Source of the DNA: Sphingobium sp. WTD-1
Lineage (GTDB): Bacteria; Pseudomonadota; Alphaproteobacteria; Sphingomonadales; Sphingomonadaceae
NCBI RefSeq assembly: GCF_030128825.1
Contig: NZ_CP119127.1
Location: forward strand, 3,410,001 to 3,474,000
Length of the DNA: 64,000 bases
Direction: 5' to 3'
Below, piece by piece: positions 27,778 to 36,225 of the stretch. Within the stretch, counting starts at the first letter, position 1. Each line of letters opens with the position of its first letter. The notes under the pieces are model-generated. The model saw nothing but the letters and a program-made list of their open reading frames with translations, was not told the origin of the DNA and made no database searches. A program made the position numbers and the translations under genes.

Positions 27778-28194
27778 ATGGGCATTCCCATCTATCCCGT
27801 CCATCTGGAAGACCCGCTGTTCCAGGGCTTCTACGACGGCCTCGATGCCGGCGAACTGCGCATCACCGTCGACGCCGAAACTGGCGAATGGGTCTGGTAT
27901 CCGCCAGAGGTCGTCCCCGGAAAGCCCGATGCTGTGCTGGAATGGCGCCCGGTCTCGGCCGAGGGCAAGGCCTATAGCTTCACCACCGTGATCCGCAGCC
28001 TGCTGCCCGGCGACCACAAGGCTGAAGTCCCCTACACCGTCATCCTGTTCGAGCCCGACGATGCGCCGGGCGTGCGGATCGCGGGCATATTGGTCGATGA
28101 TGAAGGCGTCGAGCCGGCCTGCGACATGCGCCTGCGCTTCCGCCCGGTCGAGGCGGGCGATCATCGCATCGCCGGCTTCGCGCCGGTTCGCTGA
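27778..28194 (+). CDS. DUF35 OB-fold protein lacking Zn-ribbon cysteines (138 aa)
   Basis: Partner-type protein of Ltp-like thiolases. The OB-fold part (AYSFTTVIRSL...VPYTVILFEPDDAPGVRIAGILVD) is typical of DUF35. The N-terminal zinc ribbon normally has four cysteines; here the region reads GELRITVDAETGEWVWYPP with none, so metal binding has been lost. It begins two bases after the Ltp-like gene, indicating a stoichiometric partner. In steroid degraders the DUF35 partner is needed for activity of the aldolase; that role is inferred. Confidence 0.82.
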   Translation: MGIPIYPVHLEDPLFQGFYDGLDAGELRITVDAETGEWVWYPPEVVPGKPDAVLEWRPVSAEGKAYSFTTVIRSLLPGDHKAEVPYTVILFEPDDAPGVRIAGILVDDEGVEPACDMRLRFRPVEAGDHRIAGFAPVR

Positions 28195-28195
28195 C

Positions 28196-29236
28196 ATGCA
28201 GTTGGACCGGCGCACAGTGATGCTCGGCGGCACGGCGCTCGCGCTCGCCGGCTGCACCCGCGCCGGCACGCCGCGCGCATCCACTGTTCCGGCGCCCCTG
28301 ACCCCGGCCGATTTCAGCTTGGTCATCGACGGGCTCGACCATGCCGAGGGCGTCGCCAGCGCCCCCGACGGCCGCCTGTTCCTGTCCAACAGCGGCGGCG
28401 CGATCGGCGTTCTGACACCGGGACAGCCGCTGCGGCAGGTCGGCGCGCCGCTCGCCGCCAATCGCGTCGCCGTCGATGCGCAGGGCCGCTTGATCGTCGC
28501 GAATATGGGCCTGCTCAAGCAGCAGCCTGGCCCGCTCCAGCGCATCACCCTTGAAACCGGCACGGTCGAAACGCTCGTCTCGGAACTGGAGGGACGCCAG
28601 CTCGTCGCCTCCAACGGCCCGGCCACCGCGCGCGATGGCAGCATCTATTGCACCCACAGCAGTTGGGGGCCGGTCGCCAATATCGGCACCACCACGCCGG
28701 CCGGCTTCATCTACATGGTCCGGCCCGACGGCAGCGCCGCGATCGTCGCGCGCGCCCTGCGCGGGGTCAACGGCCTCTGCCTCGACCGGGACGAACGCCA
28801 TGTCTATGCCTCGCTGACCGCCGAAGGGCGCATCCGCCGCTGGCGCCGCAACGCCGACGGCACCCTTGCCGACCCGCAGGATTTCGGCCCGCAACTGGGC
28901 GCCGTCGTCCCCGACCAGACGGTCAAGGCCATCCTCGCCCTGCCGCCGCAGGAAAAGGCAGCGCTGGGCTATTGCGACGGCATCGCCTTCGACAGGGCCG
29001 GCAATCTCTGGATCACCCTGCCCTTTTCCAACCGGCTGGTCGCGCTGACCCCGCAGGGCCGGCAGATCGACATCCTGCATGATCCCGCCGGCGAAAAGAT
29101 CGCGATGCCGACCAATCTCTGCTGGGGCGGGCCGGACCGCCGCACGCTCTATGTGGTCTCGCGCGGCAAGGGCATGATCGTCCAGGCCCACACCACCATC
29201 GCCGGCGCCCCGCTCGCCAATTGGCCAGCCAGCTGA
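28196..29236 (+). CDS. exported SMP-30/gluconolactonase-family lactonase (346 aa)
   Basis: Six-bladed beta-propeller hydrolase family. The N-terminus MQLDRRTVMLGGTALALAGC combines a twin-Arg motif with a lipobox-like Cys, suggesting Tat export and lipid anchoring. Segments DHAEGVASAPDGRLFLSN, VASNGPATARDGSIYCTHS and YCDGIAFDRAGNLWITLPF carry the Glu, Asn and Asp positions of the metal site. ATG 28196 directly follows the DUF35 stop. A lactonase in this operon could open a gamma-lactone to the 4-hydroxyacid handled by the kinase/ACAD pair; this link is inference. Confidence 0.78.
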   Translation: MQLDRRTVMLGGTALALAGCTRAGTPRASTVPAPLTPADFSLVIDGLDHAEGVASAPDGRLFLSNSGGAIGVLTPGQPLRQVGAPLAANRVAVDAQGRLIVANMGLLKQQPGPLQRITLETGTVETLVSELEGRQLVASNGPATARDGSIYCTHSSWGPVANIGTTTPAGFIYMVRPDGSAAIVARALRGVNGLCLDRDERHVYASLTAEGRIRRWRRNADGTLADPQDFGPQLGAVVPDQTVKAILALPPQEKAALGYCDGIAFDRAGNLWITLPFSNRLVALTPQGRQIDILHDPAGEKIAMPTNLCWGGPDRRTLYVVSRGKGMIVQAHTTIAGAPLANWPAS

Positions 29237-29491
29237 CGCACCACTTTCCTACTGCACGCTTTTCTGCTCCATACTCCGCCATGGACCAGCCGATCTGCTT
29301 CAATGCCATGCGTAACCCAAGAGGCGCGTTCGTGTCGCGTCACAGACGCGCGGGAGTGACCCCAATGTCGCGTGACTGTCGCGTCGGCGTGACTTTGGCG
29401 GCGCGTTTGCGCGTCAAACCGCCCCAATTTTCGATGATCAACGGTGTGAACTTCGCGACGATGACCTGAGCCTGACCCTGTAGTGACCCGC
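29237..29491. repeat. convergent intergenic region with short repeats
   Basis: This 255-base stretch lies between two converging genes. It contains TGTCGCGT three times (29333, 29366, 29377) and GTGAC at 29356, 29372 and 29389, i.e. at 16-17 base spacing. A 62-codon frame (29281-29469) overlaps it but its protein only mirrors the repeats and it has no clear ribosome site. No convincing terminator apart from a weak 7-bp inverted pair CCTGAGC/GCTCAGG (29465-29471, 29490-29496). Confidence 0.4.
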
Positions 29492-30469
29492 TCAGGCCAT
29501 CTCGATCACCACCTTGCCCTGCGCCTTGCGGTCCATGATCCAGCGCATCGCCGCCCGGCTCTCGTCAAAGCCGAAGCGCGCGCCGATCGCCGGCCGCAGT
29601 CCGCCCTGCTCATACCAGTCATAAAGCTGTGCCATATTGGCGGCATGGATGTCCGGCTCGCGCCGACTGTGCATCCCCCATGTCACGCCGACGATCGACG
29701 CCGTCTTCACCAGCGGCAGGTTCAGCGGGATCGCAGGGATGGTCCCGGCGGCAAAGCCGACCACCAGATAGCGCCCGTCCCAACCCATGGTGCGGAAGGC
29801 CGGCTCGGCCAGATCGCCACCGACCGGATCGAAGATCACATCGACGCCGCGTTCCCCGGCCAGCGCCTTCACCGCCTGCTTGATGTCGACCTCAGCATAA
29901 TTCACCGTCTCGCCCGCGCCATGCGCCCGCGCCAGCTCCCGCTTTTCCGCGCTGGAGGCCGCCGCGATCACCCGCGCACCCATGCGCTTGCCGATCTCCA
30001 CCGCCGCCAGCCCCACGCCGCCCGCAGCGCCCAGCACCAGCAGCGTCTCGCCCGCCTGCAACCGCCCGCGCTGGCGCAGCCCGTGCAGCGCCGTCGCATA
30101 GACCATGGTGAAACCGGCCGCGACATCGAAGCCCATCGCGTCGGGAATGATGCTGGTACGGAAAGCCGGCGCCACCGCCTGCTCGGCAAAGGCGCCCTGG
30201 AACGGGATTGCCGCTACCCGGTCCCCGACCTGAAAGCCGCTGACACCCTCGCCGATCGCATCGACCACCCCGGCCGCCTCGCCGCCGGGGATGAAGGGCA
30301 AGGGCGGCTTGGTCTGGTAGAGATTCTGGATCATCAGCGCGTCAGGGAAATTGACGCTTGCCGCCCGCACCGCCAGCCTGATCTCGCCCGGCCCTGGCTG
30401 GGGCACGGGCACGTCCCGGAACGCCAGTTGCTCGGGCGCGCCATGCGCCTCGCACATCAGCGCCCGCAC
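29492..30469 (-). CDS. zinc-free NADPH:quinone oxidoreductase (MDR, 325 aa)
   Basis: Medium-chain dehydrogenase/reductase of the quinone oxidoreductase branch. It shows SVNFPDALMIQ, FIPGGEAAGVV, the Rossmann loop GAAGGVGLAAVEIGK and DVIFDPVGG, and lacks the zinc ligands of alcohol dehydrogenases. Its role may be reduction of quinones or of an enoyl/enone group. It is last in the minus-strand operon double CoA-transferase, LLM oxidoreductase, SnoaL-like protein, quinone oxidoreductase, starting three bases after the SnoaL-like stop. Confidence 0.9.
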   Translation of the reverse strand: MRALMCEAHGAPEQLAFRDVPVPQPGPGEIRLAVRAASVNFPDALMIQNLYQTKPPLPFIPGGEAAGVVDAIGEGVSGFQVGDRVAAIPFQGAFAEQAVAPAFRTSIIPDAMGFDVAAGFTMVYATALHGLRQRGRLQAGETLLVLGAAGGVGLAAVEIGKRMGARVIAAASSAEKRELARAHGAGETVNYAEVDIKQAVKALAGERGVDVIFDPVGGDLAEPAFRTMGWDGRYLVVGFAAGTIPAIPLNLPLVKTASIVGVTWGMHSRREPDIHAANMAQLYDWYEQGGLRPAIGARFGFDESRAAMRWIMDRKAQGKVVIEMA

Positions 30470-30472
30470 GGA

Positions 30473-31120
30473 TCAGCTGCCCAGAAACTGCTGGCGCATC
30501 TTGTAATAGTCGTCGCTCGGATATTTCTCGCTATGCTGCCCCGCCGGCCAGTCGGCATAGGGCGTCTGCGCCGGTTCGGGCGGCGAGGTATAGTCGGACA
30601 GGCCCCGGCGACGGATGATCTTCCACACCCCGTTCCGCCGCTCCAGATCGTCGAGATAGCGGCCCTGGAAGAAGACATCCTCCTCGCCCCCGCCTTCCTT
30701 GCGGTCGCGCCGATGCTGCGCGAAATAATAGCATTCGGAAAAAGCCTTGTCCCCCTTCACCTCGACCGAGACATTGGTGATGTGGTGGCAGGCATATTTC
30801 AGCGTCGACACGATCTTGAAGGCGAAGCCGACGAAATCGGACGACTTGCCCTCGAACTTGCCATGCTTGTGCGTCGATTCCGGCCAGAAGAGCGATCGCA
30901 GCAGCGCCTCGTCCGCCCGGTCATTGGCCCGCGCATAGGCATAGAGGAGTTCGGTGATCGCCTGCTTGGACTCGACGATGTCCAGCCGCTGGGCCATGTC
31001 CATGCCGCTTGCCTTTCCCCTGGGGGCTGCGGCCGATGCCTCGGCAGCCGCGGCCATGCCGATCGGCAGCGCCAGCATGGCGGCCAGCGTGCCGCGACGA
31101 TTGCGTTCTTCCATGCTCAT
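30473..31120 (-). CDS. exported SnoaL/NTF2-like protein (215 aa)
   Basis: Cone-shaped alpha+beta barrel family (SnoaL-like), containing ELLYAYARANDRADEALLRSLFWP and a C-terminal FFQGRYLDDLERRNGVWKI. Members act as dehydratases, isomerases or cyclases, or as binding proteins. A leader with RNRRGTLAAMLALPIGMAAAAEASA looks like a signal, possibly Tat type, so it may act in the periplasm while its neighbours are cytosolic. ATG 31120 overlaps the LLM gene stop as ATGA. Function of this member is unknown. Confidence 0.75.
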   Translation of the reverse strand: MSMEERNRRGTLAAMLALPIGMAAAAEASAAAPRGKASGMDMAQRLDIVESKQAITELLYAYARANDRADEALLRSLFWPESTHKHGKFEGKSSDFVGFAFKIVSTLKYACHHITNVSVEVKGDKAFSECYYFAQHRRDRKEGGGEEDVFFQGRYLDDLERRNGVWKIIRRRGLSDYTSPPEPAQTPYADWPAGQHSEKYPSDDYYKMRQQFLGS

Positions 31121-32124
31121 TCTCCCGGATTTTCCAGCAGGCCCGGCTCGGCGCGCAGGCGCGGCAGCACCTCCTTCTCGAACAGGCGCAGGCTGCGCCA
31201 CGACACTTCGGGGTCCAGCCCGCCCAGCAGCGCGTGGAAGGTGACGGCGGTGCCCCGGCCCAGCCCCTTGAGATATTCAAAACATTCGTCGGGCGTCAGC
31301 ACCTTGATGTTCGGCATCGCCTTCAGCCCCTCGATCGTCTCGGCAGGCTTGTAGCGTGTCTGGCCGGTGCCGCGCTCCTTGGCCCATTCGGCATAGGCGT
31401 TGGTCGCATAGGCGACATGCGGCGCCACCAGCGGCCAGTCGCGATCCGGATCGTCGGAGACATAGAGGAAGCTCGCTGCCGGCTGGCGCAGTTCCTCGGG
31501 CGGCGGGAAGCCGGCCTTTTCCCGCTCCTCTTTGTAGAGGGTGAACAGGTCGGGATGGCCGGGGAAATATTGATAGCCGCCCTTGGCCGCGCGGATCGCC
31601 GACTTGTCGGTCGACCCGCCCATGTAGATTTTGGGACCACCCGGCGTCGCCGGGGCCGGCGTCACCCGCACGGTGCGCTCGCGAAACTCGAACGGCTCAC
31701 CGGTCCAGGCCTGCTTCAGCGTGGCCATCGCCTCGTTCATGATCGCCAGCCGCTTGCTGATGTCCTTGCCGAACATCTCGAACTCATGCGGGCGATAGCC
31801 CATGCCGGCGGTCAGCCACACGCGCCCGGGCGCGATATTGTCCAGCACCGCCAGATCCTCCGCCAGCCGCAGCGGATCATGCATGGTGACGACCAGCGCC
31901 GACAGATGCGCGACGATATTCTCCGTCGCTCCCAGGATCGACGCCGCCTGCACCATGGAGGACGGGCAATAGCCGCCCTCCGCGCCATGATGCTCGGCCA
32001 GGAACACCTGGGTGAAGCCCAACCTGTCGGCCCATTGCGCCTGCTCGATCGCGGTGCGGTACAGCACGGGATGCGGCGCGCCGAAATCCGGCCGGTTCAT
32101 GTCGTAACGAAGGTTCAACTGCAC
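31117..32124 (-). CDS. luciferase-like (LLM) flavin/F420-dependent oxidoreductase (335 aa)
   Basis: TIM-barrel LLM family. Marks are DRLGFTQVFLAEHHGAEG near the N-terminus, PGRVWLTAGMGYRP and IYMGGSTDKSAIRAAKGG. The family includes F420-dependent dehydrogenases and reductases and FMNH2-dependent monooxygenases. With a full F420 operon 16 kb away an F420 enzyme is plausible. However, a flavin reductase gene at 34702-35343 makes a two-component FMN monooxygenase the main alternative. Sits between the double CoA-transferase and the SnoaL-like gene. Confidence 0.85.
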   Translation of the reverse strand: MQLNLRYDMNRPDFGAPHPVLYRTAIEQAQWADRLGFTQVFLAEHHGAEGGYCPSSMVQAASILGATENIVAHLSALVVTMHDPLRLAEDLAVLDNIAPGRVWLTAGMGYRPHEFEMFGKDISKRLAIMNEAMATLKQAWTGEPFEFRERTVRVTPAPATPGGPKIYMGGSTDKSAIRAAKGGYQYFPGHPDLFTLYKEEREKAGFPPPEELRQPAASFLYVSDDPDRDWPLVAPHVAYATNAYAEWAKERGTGQTRYKPAETIEGLKAMPNIKVLTPDECFEYLKGLGRGTAVTFHALLGGLDPEVSWRSLRLFEKEVLPRLRAEPGLLENPGE

Positions 32125-32160
32125 CCTTTGGGTTCCTCTTCCCGATTATTGGCTGTTGGT

Positions 32161-34560
32161 TCAGGCGGCCGAGACGCGCGACTGGATGCGGCCGGTCACG
32201 TCCGCCGCCTGCATCGCCTTGCCGCTGTCGATTAGCGCGTTGATCGCGTCCGGCGCATAGCCGATCTCGGCCAATATCTGCCGCGTATGCTCGCCCAGGC
32301 GCGGCGCGGACTTGCGCGCATGGCCCGGCGTGTCGCTCAGATGGATGAAGCTGCCGAATTGGCGGACATGGCCATACATGGAATCGAAATTCTCGATCAC
32401 CCGGTTGCTGGCCACCGCCCAGTCCTGCCACAGCGCCTCACGCACCCAGCTCTTGGACGCCGGTATCTCGCACGGCACGCCCACCGCATCGAGCAGGGCA
32501 AAGGCCTCCGCGCTGGTCTTGTCGGCAAACCAGGGCTCCAGCGCCGCCCGCAGCGCCGCGTCATGCAGCGACCGTTCCTGTGGCGAGACAAAGCGCGGAT
32601 CGTCGATCAGCCCGGCCTGCCCCACCGCCCGCGCCAGCGCCGCGAAGCGATCATCCTGCCGACACGCAATGCAGAGCCAGCCGTCGCTCGTGCGATAGAG
32701 CCGGTCGAGCGCATTATAGCCGGCCTGATCCTTGTCGAGGCGGAAGCCGTAGACGACCTGCTTGTCGGCATCCAGGAAATGCTCGGACGTGGTCCACAGG
32801 CTCGAATGGAGCTGGGGTATCTCCATATAGTCGCCGACGCCGCTGATCGCGCGCGCTTCCAGCCCCATCAATATGCCCGCAGCGCCCAGGAAGCCGTTAT
32901 TATAATCCTCATTGCCGAACACAGACCGGGTCGGCGGATTGCCCGCGCCGCCCCCTTCATAGAGCAGACCGGTCCAGCCCGACACCAGAGGCGCAAAGCT
33001 CTTGAGCAACGACTTGGGGCCCTTGGAGCCATAGCCGGGCAGATAGACATAGAGCAGGCGCGGATTGATCTTCGACAGCGCCTCATAGCCGATGCCCAGC
33101 TTGTCAGCCTTGCCGGGGCGCAGATTATGGGTGACGACATCGGCCTCAGACACCAGCTTCAGCGCCGCCTCCAGCGCCTCGGGCTGCTTCAGGTTCAGCA
33201 CGATGTCGCGCTTGCCGCGCTGCGCCGCGTCGAAACAGTCGGGCAGCGGCCGCATCTGGTCGCCGTCGGGCGTCTCCACCTTGATGACGTCGGCGCCCAG
33301 GTCCGACAGCAGCCGCCCGCCAAAGCCGACCGCGAAGAAGGACGAGAAGTCCACCACCTTGATGCCTTCGAGCGGCCGGTCGATCGGCTTGCCCGCCGCC
33401 ACCAGTTCGCCCCGCTTGCGCGCAATCAGGTCGGCCAGAACGCCATTGTCGGCGCCGATCGCCGGCGCCGGGCGCGGCGCGGCGCAGGGCGTGCGATCGA
33501 ACCGCACGGCCGGTGCGGCCTGATAGATGGTGCCGAATTCCGCGTCTGGCAGCGCAATCCGTTGCCCGACAAACTCCACCTGCTCGTCCAGCAAGACTTC
33601 GGCCGGCTCCAGCACCGGCAGCGCCGCCACATCGGCCGCCTGGAACAGCGCGATCCATTCGGCGCGCGGGCGCGCCTTGAACGCATCGAAAATCTCGACG
33701 CGGGCGATATGATATTCGTCGTCGCTCAATGGCACCGACATTTCCGCCGCGCTCTTCACCACCGACACCCGGTCGCCAAAGCCCAGCTGGTCCATCGCCG
33801 CCTTGAAGCCGCCCTGCCCGCCGGTATGGATCTGCAGGAACAGGCCGTCGCCGCATTCGAACATGCCGGTCACCAGCCGGGTCCGGCCAAACCGGTCGAC
33901 CGCGCCGGAATCCCCCGCCTTGATGTAGGAAATACCGTCTTCCTGCCACCAATTGTTCATCGGCGATTGGGCCAGCATCGCGTCGAGCAGCGAGGATTCG
34001 ACCTTCTGTCCCTTGCCGCTCGACCGCCGCGCCCGGATAGCCGTCAGCGCGCCGATCACGCCCAGAAACGCCTGACCATAATGGAGCGCGGGATGACCGA
34101 GATAGACCGGCCCCTCGCGGAACGGGCTGGACTTGTCGATCATCGTGCCGAGCAGCGCCGCCGCCAGCCCCTCGCCGCGCGGCCGGTCGGCAAAGGGCGT
34201 GTCAGCGCCATAGGCGGTCAGCGCCGACACGATCAGCTCCGGATAGTCGCGCGCCAGGCTCTCGCCGTCCAGGCCAAGCGCCTTCGCTTCTCCCTCCTCC
34301 AGTGCATGGATGAAGATGTCCGCTCCGCCGAGCAATCCGCGCAGCGCCGCCCGATCATCCGCATCGGCCACGTCCAGCTCAACGCTGCGCTTGGACCGGT
34401 CCCAGCTCTTGCGGGTCAGTTCATGGGCGAAATAGGCGCCGCCCCTGGGCTCGACCTTCAGCACGTCGGCGCCATGGTCGGCGAGCAGCATGCCCGCAAT
34501 CGCGACCGGCATTTCGGTCGACAGCTCGATAACGACAAGATGGTCCAGAGGGCCGGGCAT
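32161..34560 (-). CDS. tandem CaiB/BaiF CoA-transferase, two fused domains (799 aa)
   Basis: Two family III CoA-transferase domains in one chain. Domain 1 runs to about residue 375 (LDHLVVIELSTEM, GADVLKVEP, catalytic-type SLLDAML); domain 2 starts near residue 405 (GIKVVDFSSFFAVGFGG, GADVIKVET). In domain 2 the catalytic Asp position reads MEIPQLHSSL, i.e. His for Asp, so probably only the first half forms the acyl-enzyme. The start is set at ATG 34560 (MPGPLDHL); upstream codons have no family match. It leads an operon with the LLM, SnoaL-like and quinone oxidoreductase genes. CoA activation of a carboxylate by transfer is the likely role. Confidence 0.88.
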   Translation of the reverse strand: MPGPLDHLVVIELSTEMPVAIAGMLLADHGADVLKVEPRGGAYFAHELTRKSWDRSKRSVELDVADADDRAALRGLLGGADIFIHALEEGEAKALGLDGESLARDYPELIVSALTAYGADTPFADRPRGEGLAAALLGTMIDKSSPFREGPVYLGHPALHYGQAFLGVIGALTAIRARRSSGKGQKVESSLLDAMLAQSPMNNWWQEDGISYIKAGDSGAVDRFGRTRLVTGMFECGDGLFLQIHTGGQGGFKAAMDQLGFGDRVSVVKSAAEMSVPLSDDEYHIARVEIFDAFKARPRAEWIALFQAADVAALPVLEPAEVLLDEQVEFVGQRIALPDAEFGTIYQAAPAVRFDRTPCAAPRPAPAIGADNGVLADLIARKRGELVAAGKPIDRPLEGIKVVDFSSFFAVGFGGRLLSDLGADVIKVETPDGDQMRPLPDCFDAAQRGKRDIVLNLKQPEALEAALKLVSEADVVTHNLRPGKADKLGIGYEALSKINPRLLYVYLPGYGSKGPKSLLKSFAPLVSGWTGLLYEGGGAGNPPTRSVFGNEDYNNGFLGAAGILMGLEARAISGVGDYMEIPQLHSSLWTTSEHFLDADKQVVYGFRLDKDQAGYNALDRLYRTSDGWLCIACRQDDRFAALARAVGQAGLIDDPRFVSPQERSLHDAALRAALEPWFADKTSAEAFALLDAVGVPCEIPASKSWVREALWQDWAVASNRVIENFDSMYGHVRQFGSFIHLSDTPGHARKSAPRLGEHTRQILAEIGYAPDAINALIDSGKAMQAADVTGRIQSRVSAA

Positions 34561-34670
34561 CACGCACTCCTGTTTGGCGGTCTGCGCCGCCTCTTGTTCG
34601 GATCTGGCCGATAGTGCGCGGAATCGCGCCTCCGACCTTTCCCTTGAAACAGACACGCTTTTTCCCGGCA

Positions 34671-34694
34671 GCGCAAGTAATATTGCACTATAGG
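34671..34694 (-). promoter_or_regulatory. 24-bp promoter element upstream of tandem CoA-transferase
   Basis: Read on the minus strand it contains CTATAGTGCAATAT followed by CTTGCGC, matching 4236-4259 at 20 of 24 positions and lying at the same distance (about 110 bases) before a CoA-transferase start. TTGCGC would serve as -35. Confidence 0.5.
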
Positions 34695-34701
34695 TTCAAA
34701 T

Positions 34702-35343
34702 TCATTCCTTGCCCGTCAGCCGTGCCGGATCATAACGCGGCCGGTCCATCTGGAAACTGTCGCCGTTGCGCACATACCAGCCGCTGCCATGGGTGCGGCC
34801 GATCAATTTCATCGCCGGCGTATCGAAATAGACCCGCTCGCGATCGGTGATGAACTCGTCGCGGATATGCGCCATCACGATCTCGCCGATGATCACCGTC
34901 TGCATCGTGCCGATGTCCATCGCCGCGACCTTGCGGCATTCGAAGCTGACCGGGCTGCTGGCGATCAGCGGCGGCGCGACCAGCACCGACGGCGCGGTCT
35001 CGATCCCGGCATAGTCGATCTCGCTGACATCGGCCGGCGCATCGACGCTGCAATGGTTCATCTTCTCGGCATCATCCTCGCACACCAGGTTCACGACGAA
35101 TTCGCCGGTGGCGATGATGTTAGCGGCCGTGTTCTTCAGGCCGCGCGATACCGGCTCCTTCAGCAGGCCCAGCGCCACTAACGGCGGCTCCGTGCCGACG
35201 CAGTTGAAGAAGCTGTAGGGCGCGGCATTGACCACGCCCGCTTCGGACCGGGTGGTGATCCAGGCGATCGGACGCGGGGTGATGGTCGAATTGACGATCT
35301 TGTAGCGGGTCGCCATCGGCAGGCTGCGCATGTCGAACTGCAT
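34702..35343 (-). CDS. flavin reductase family protein, FMN split barrel (213 aa)
   Basis: Split-barrel flavin reductase. TPRPIAWITTRSEAG, NAAPYSFFNCVGTEPPLVALGL and KNTAANIIATGEFVVN are the standard blocks. Such proteins reduce FMN with NAD(P)H for a partner monooxygenase or act as bound-FMN oxidoreductases. It begins three bases after the crotonase gene, forming a two-gene minus operon. The nearby LLM protein could be its oxygenase partner, though they are in separate transcription units. Confidence 0.9.
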   Translation of the reverse strand: MQFDMRSLPMATRYKIVNSTITPRPIAWITTRSEAGVVNAAPYSFFNCVGTEPPLVALGLLKEPVSRGLKNTAANIIATGEFVVNLVCEDDAEKMNHCSVDAPADVSEIDYAGIETAPSVLVAPPLIASSPVSFECRKVAAMDIGTMQTVIIGEIVMAHIRDEFITDRERVYFDTPAMKLIGRTHGSGWYVRNGDSFQMDRPRYDPARLTGKE

Positions 35344-35346
35344 GAC

Positions 35347-36168
35347 TTATTCCTTCGCCCCAGTTGCGACCTTCGCGGCAGCCTTCGCCGCTGCGCGTGC
35401 CCTGAACGCCTCGCGGGCGCGGGGCACTTCCTCCCCCGCCTGGCAGGTGTGGCAATAGACCAGTTCCAGCGCATGATTGGCCGACAGGTCGCCGCTTTCC
35501 GCCTGGTCGAGCAGCCGCTTGGTCAGTTCGACCGCATGGGCATTGCCGCCACCGATCGTCGCGCCCAGCGCCAGGGCCTGCGCGACCGCCTCGCCCGGCG
35601 GCACCAGTCGGCTGACCAGCCCCAGGCTCAATGCCTCGGCCGCCTCCAATGTCCGCCCCGAAAAGATGATCTCGGCCGCGCGTGCCCGCCCCAGTTGCCG
35701 GGTCAGGAACCAGGCCGCCCCGCCATCGGGGACGAGCCCAAAATCCAGAAACGGCGCACCGAACCGCGCATTGTCGGCAGCAAAGATCATGTCGCAGGCC
35801 ATCGCCAGGCTCCAGGACACGCCATAGGCGCCACCCTCCACTGCTGCCACGGTCGGGATCGGCAGCGCGCGCAGCCGGCGAATGATCCGCTGCCCCATCT
35901 CCAGCCGAGCGGCGAGCCGCAACGCCCCCTCGCCCCGCGCCGGCGGCAGCTTCACGTCGCCGCCATTGCTGAAATAGCCATCCGCCCCGCACAGCAGCAG
36001 CATCCGCGCTGGCGTCGCATTTTCCAGCCGGTCGAGCGCGGCGGAAAACTGCTCCCACATGGTGAAGGAGACGGTGTTCTTCGCGCGTGGCCGGTTGAGG
36101 GTGATGACGGCGACACCATCCTCGCGCAGCTCGAACAACAGTTCGGGGTCTTCGCTCGGCGCGCTCAT
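35347..36168 (-). CDS. crotonase-family protein, isomerase-like (273 aa)
   Basis: Enoyl-CoA hydratase/isomerase superfamily. The first hydratase Glu is Ser (VSWSLAMACD) and the second is Phe (FGAPFLDFG), but an Asp is present in GLVPDGG, the position used as acid/base in PaaG-type and enoyl-CoA isomerases. Delta-shift isomerisation of an enoyl-CoA is therefore more likely than hydration. The start is ATG 36168 (MSAPSEDPELL) after GGGAGAG. The region upstream carries a 13-bp perfect inverted repeat. Confidence 0.85.
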   Translation of the reverse strand: MSAPSEDPELLFELREDGVAVITLNRPRAKNTVSFTMWEQFSAALDRLENATPARMLLLCGADGYFSNGGDVKLPPARGEGALRLAARLEMGQRIIRRLRALPIPTVAAVEGGAYGVSWSLAMACDMIFAADNARFGAPFLDFGLVPDGGAAWFLTRQLGRARAAEIIFSGRTLEAAEALSLGLVSRLVPPGEAVAQALALGATIGGGNAHAVELTKRLLDQAESGDLSANHALELVYCHTCQAGEEVPRAREAFRARAAAKAAAKVATGAKE

Positions 36169-36225
36169 CTCACTCTCCCATGCTGATGCCCATGTCGGGC
36201 CTGGGGCATGCCTAGACGAGGCGCA

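Noticed and set aside
29281-29469. 62-codon frame in the convergent intergenic region
   Set aside because: Encodes only the short DNA repeats as amino-acid repeats, lacks a ribosome site and has no recognisable similarity; kept as a repeat feature instead.
32287-34614. 775-codon plus-strand frame opposite the tandem CoA-transferase
   Set aside because: Arg/His/Gln-rich composition typical of a shadow frame; no motif or ribosome site; the minus-strand frame matches CaiB/BaiF in both halves.
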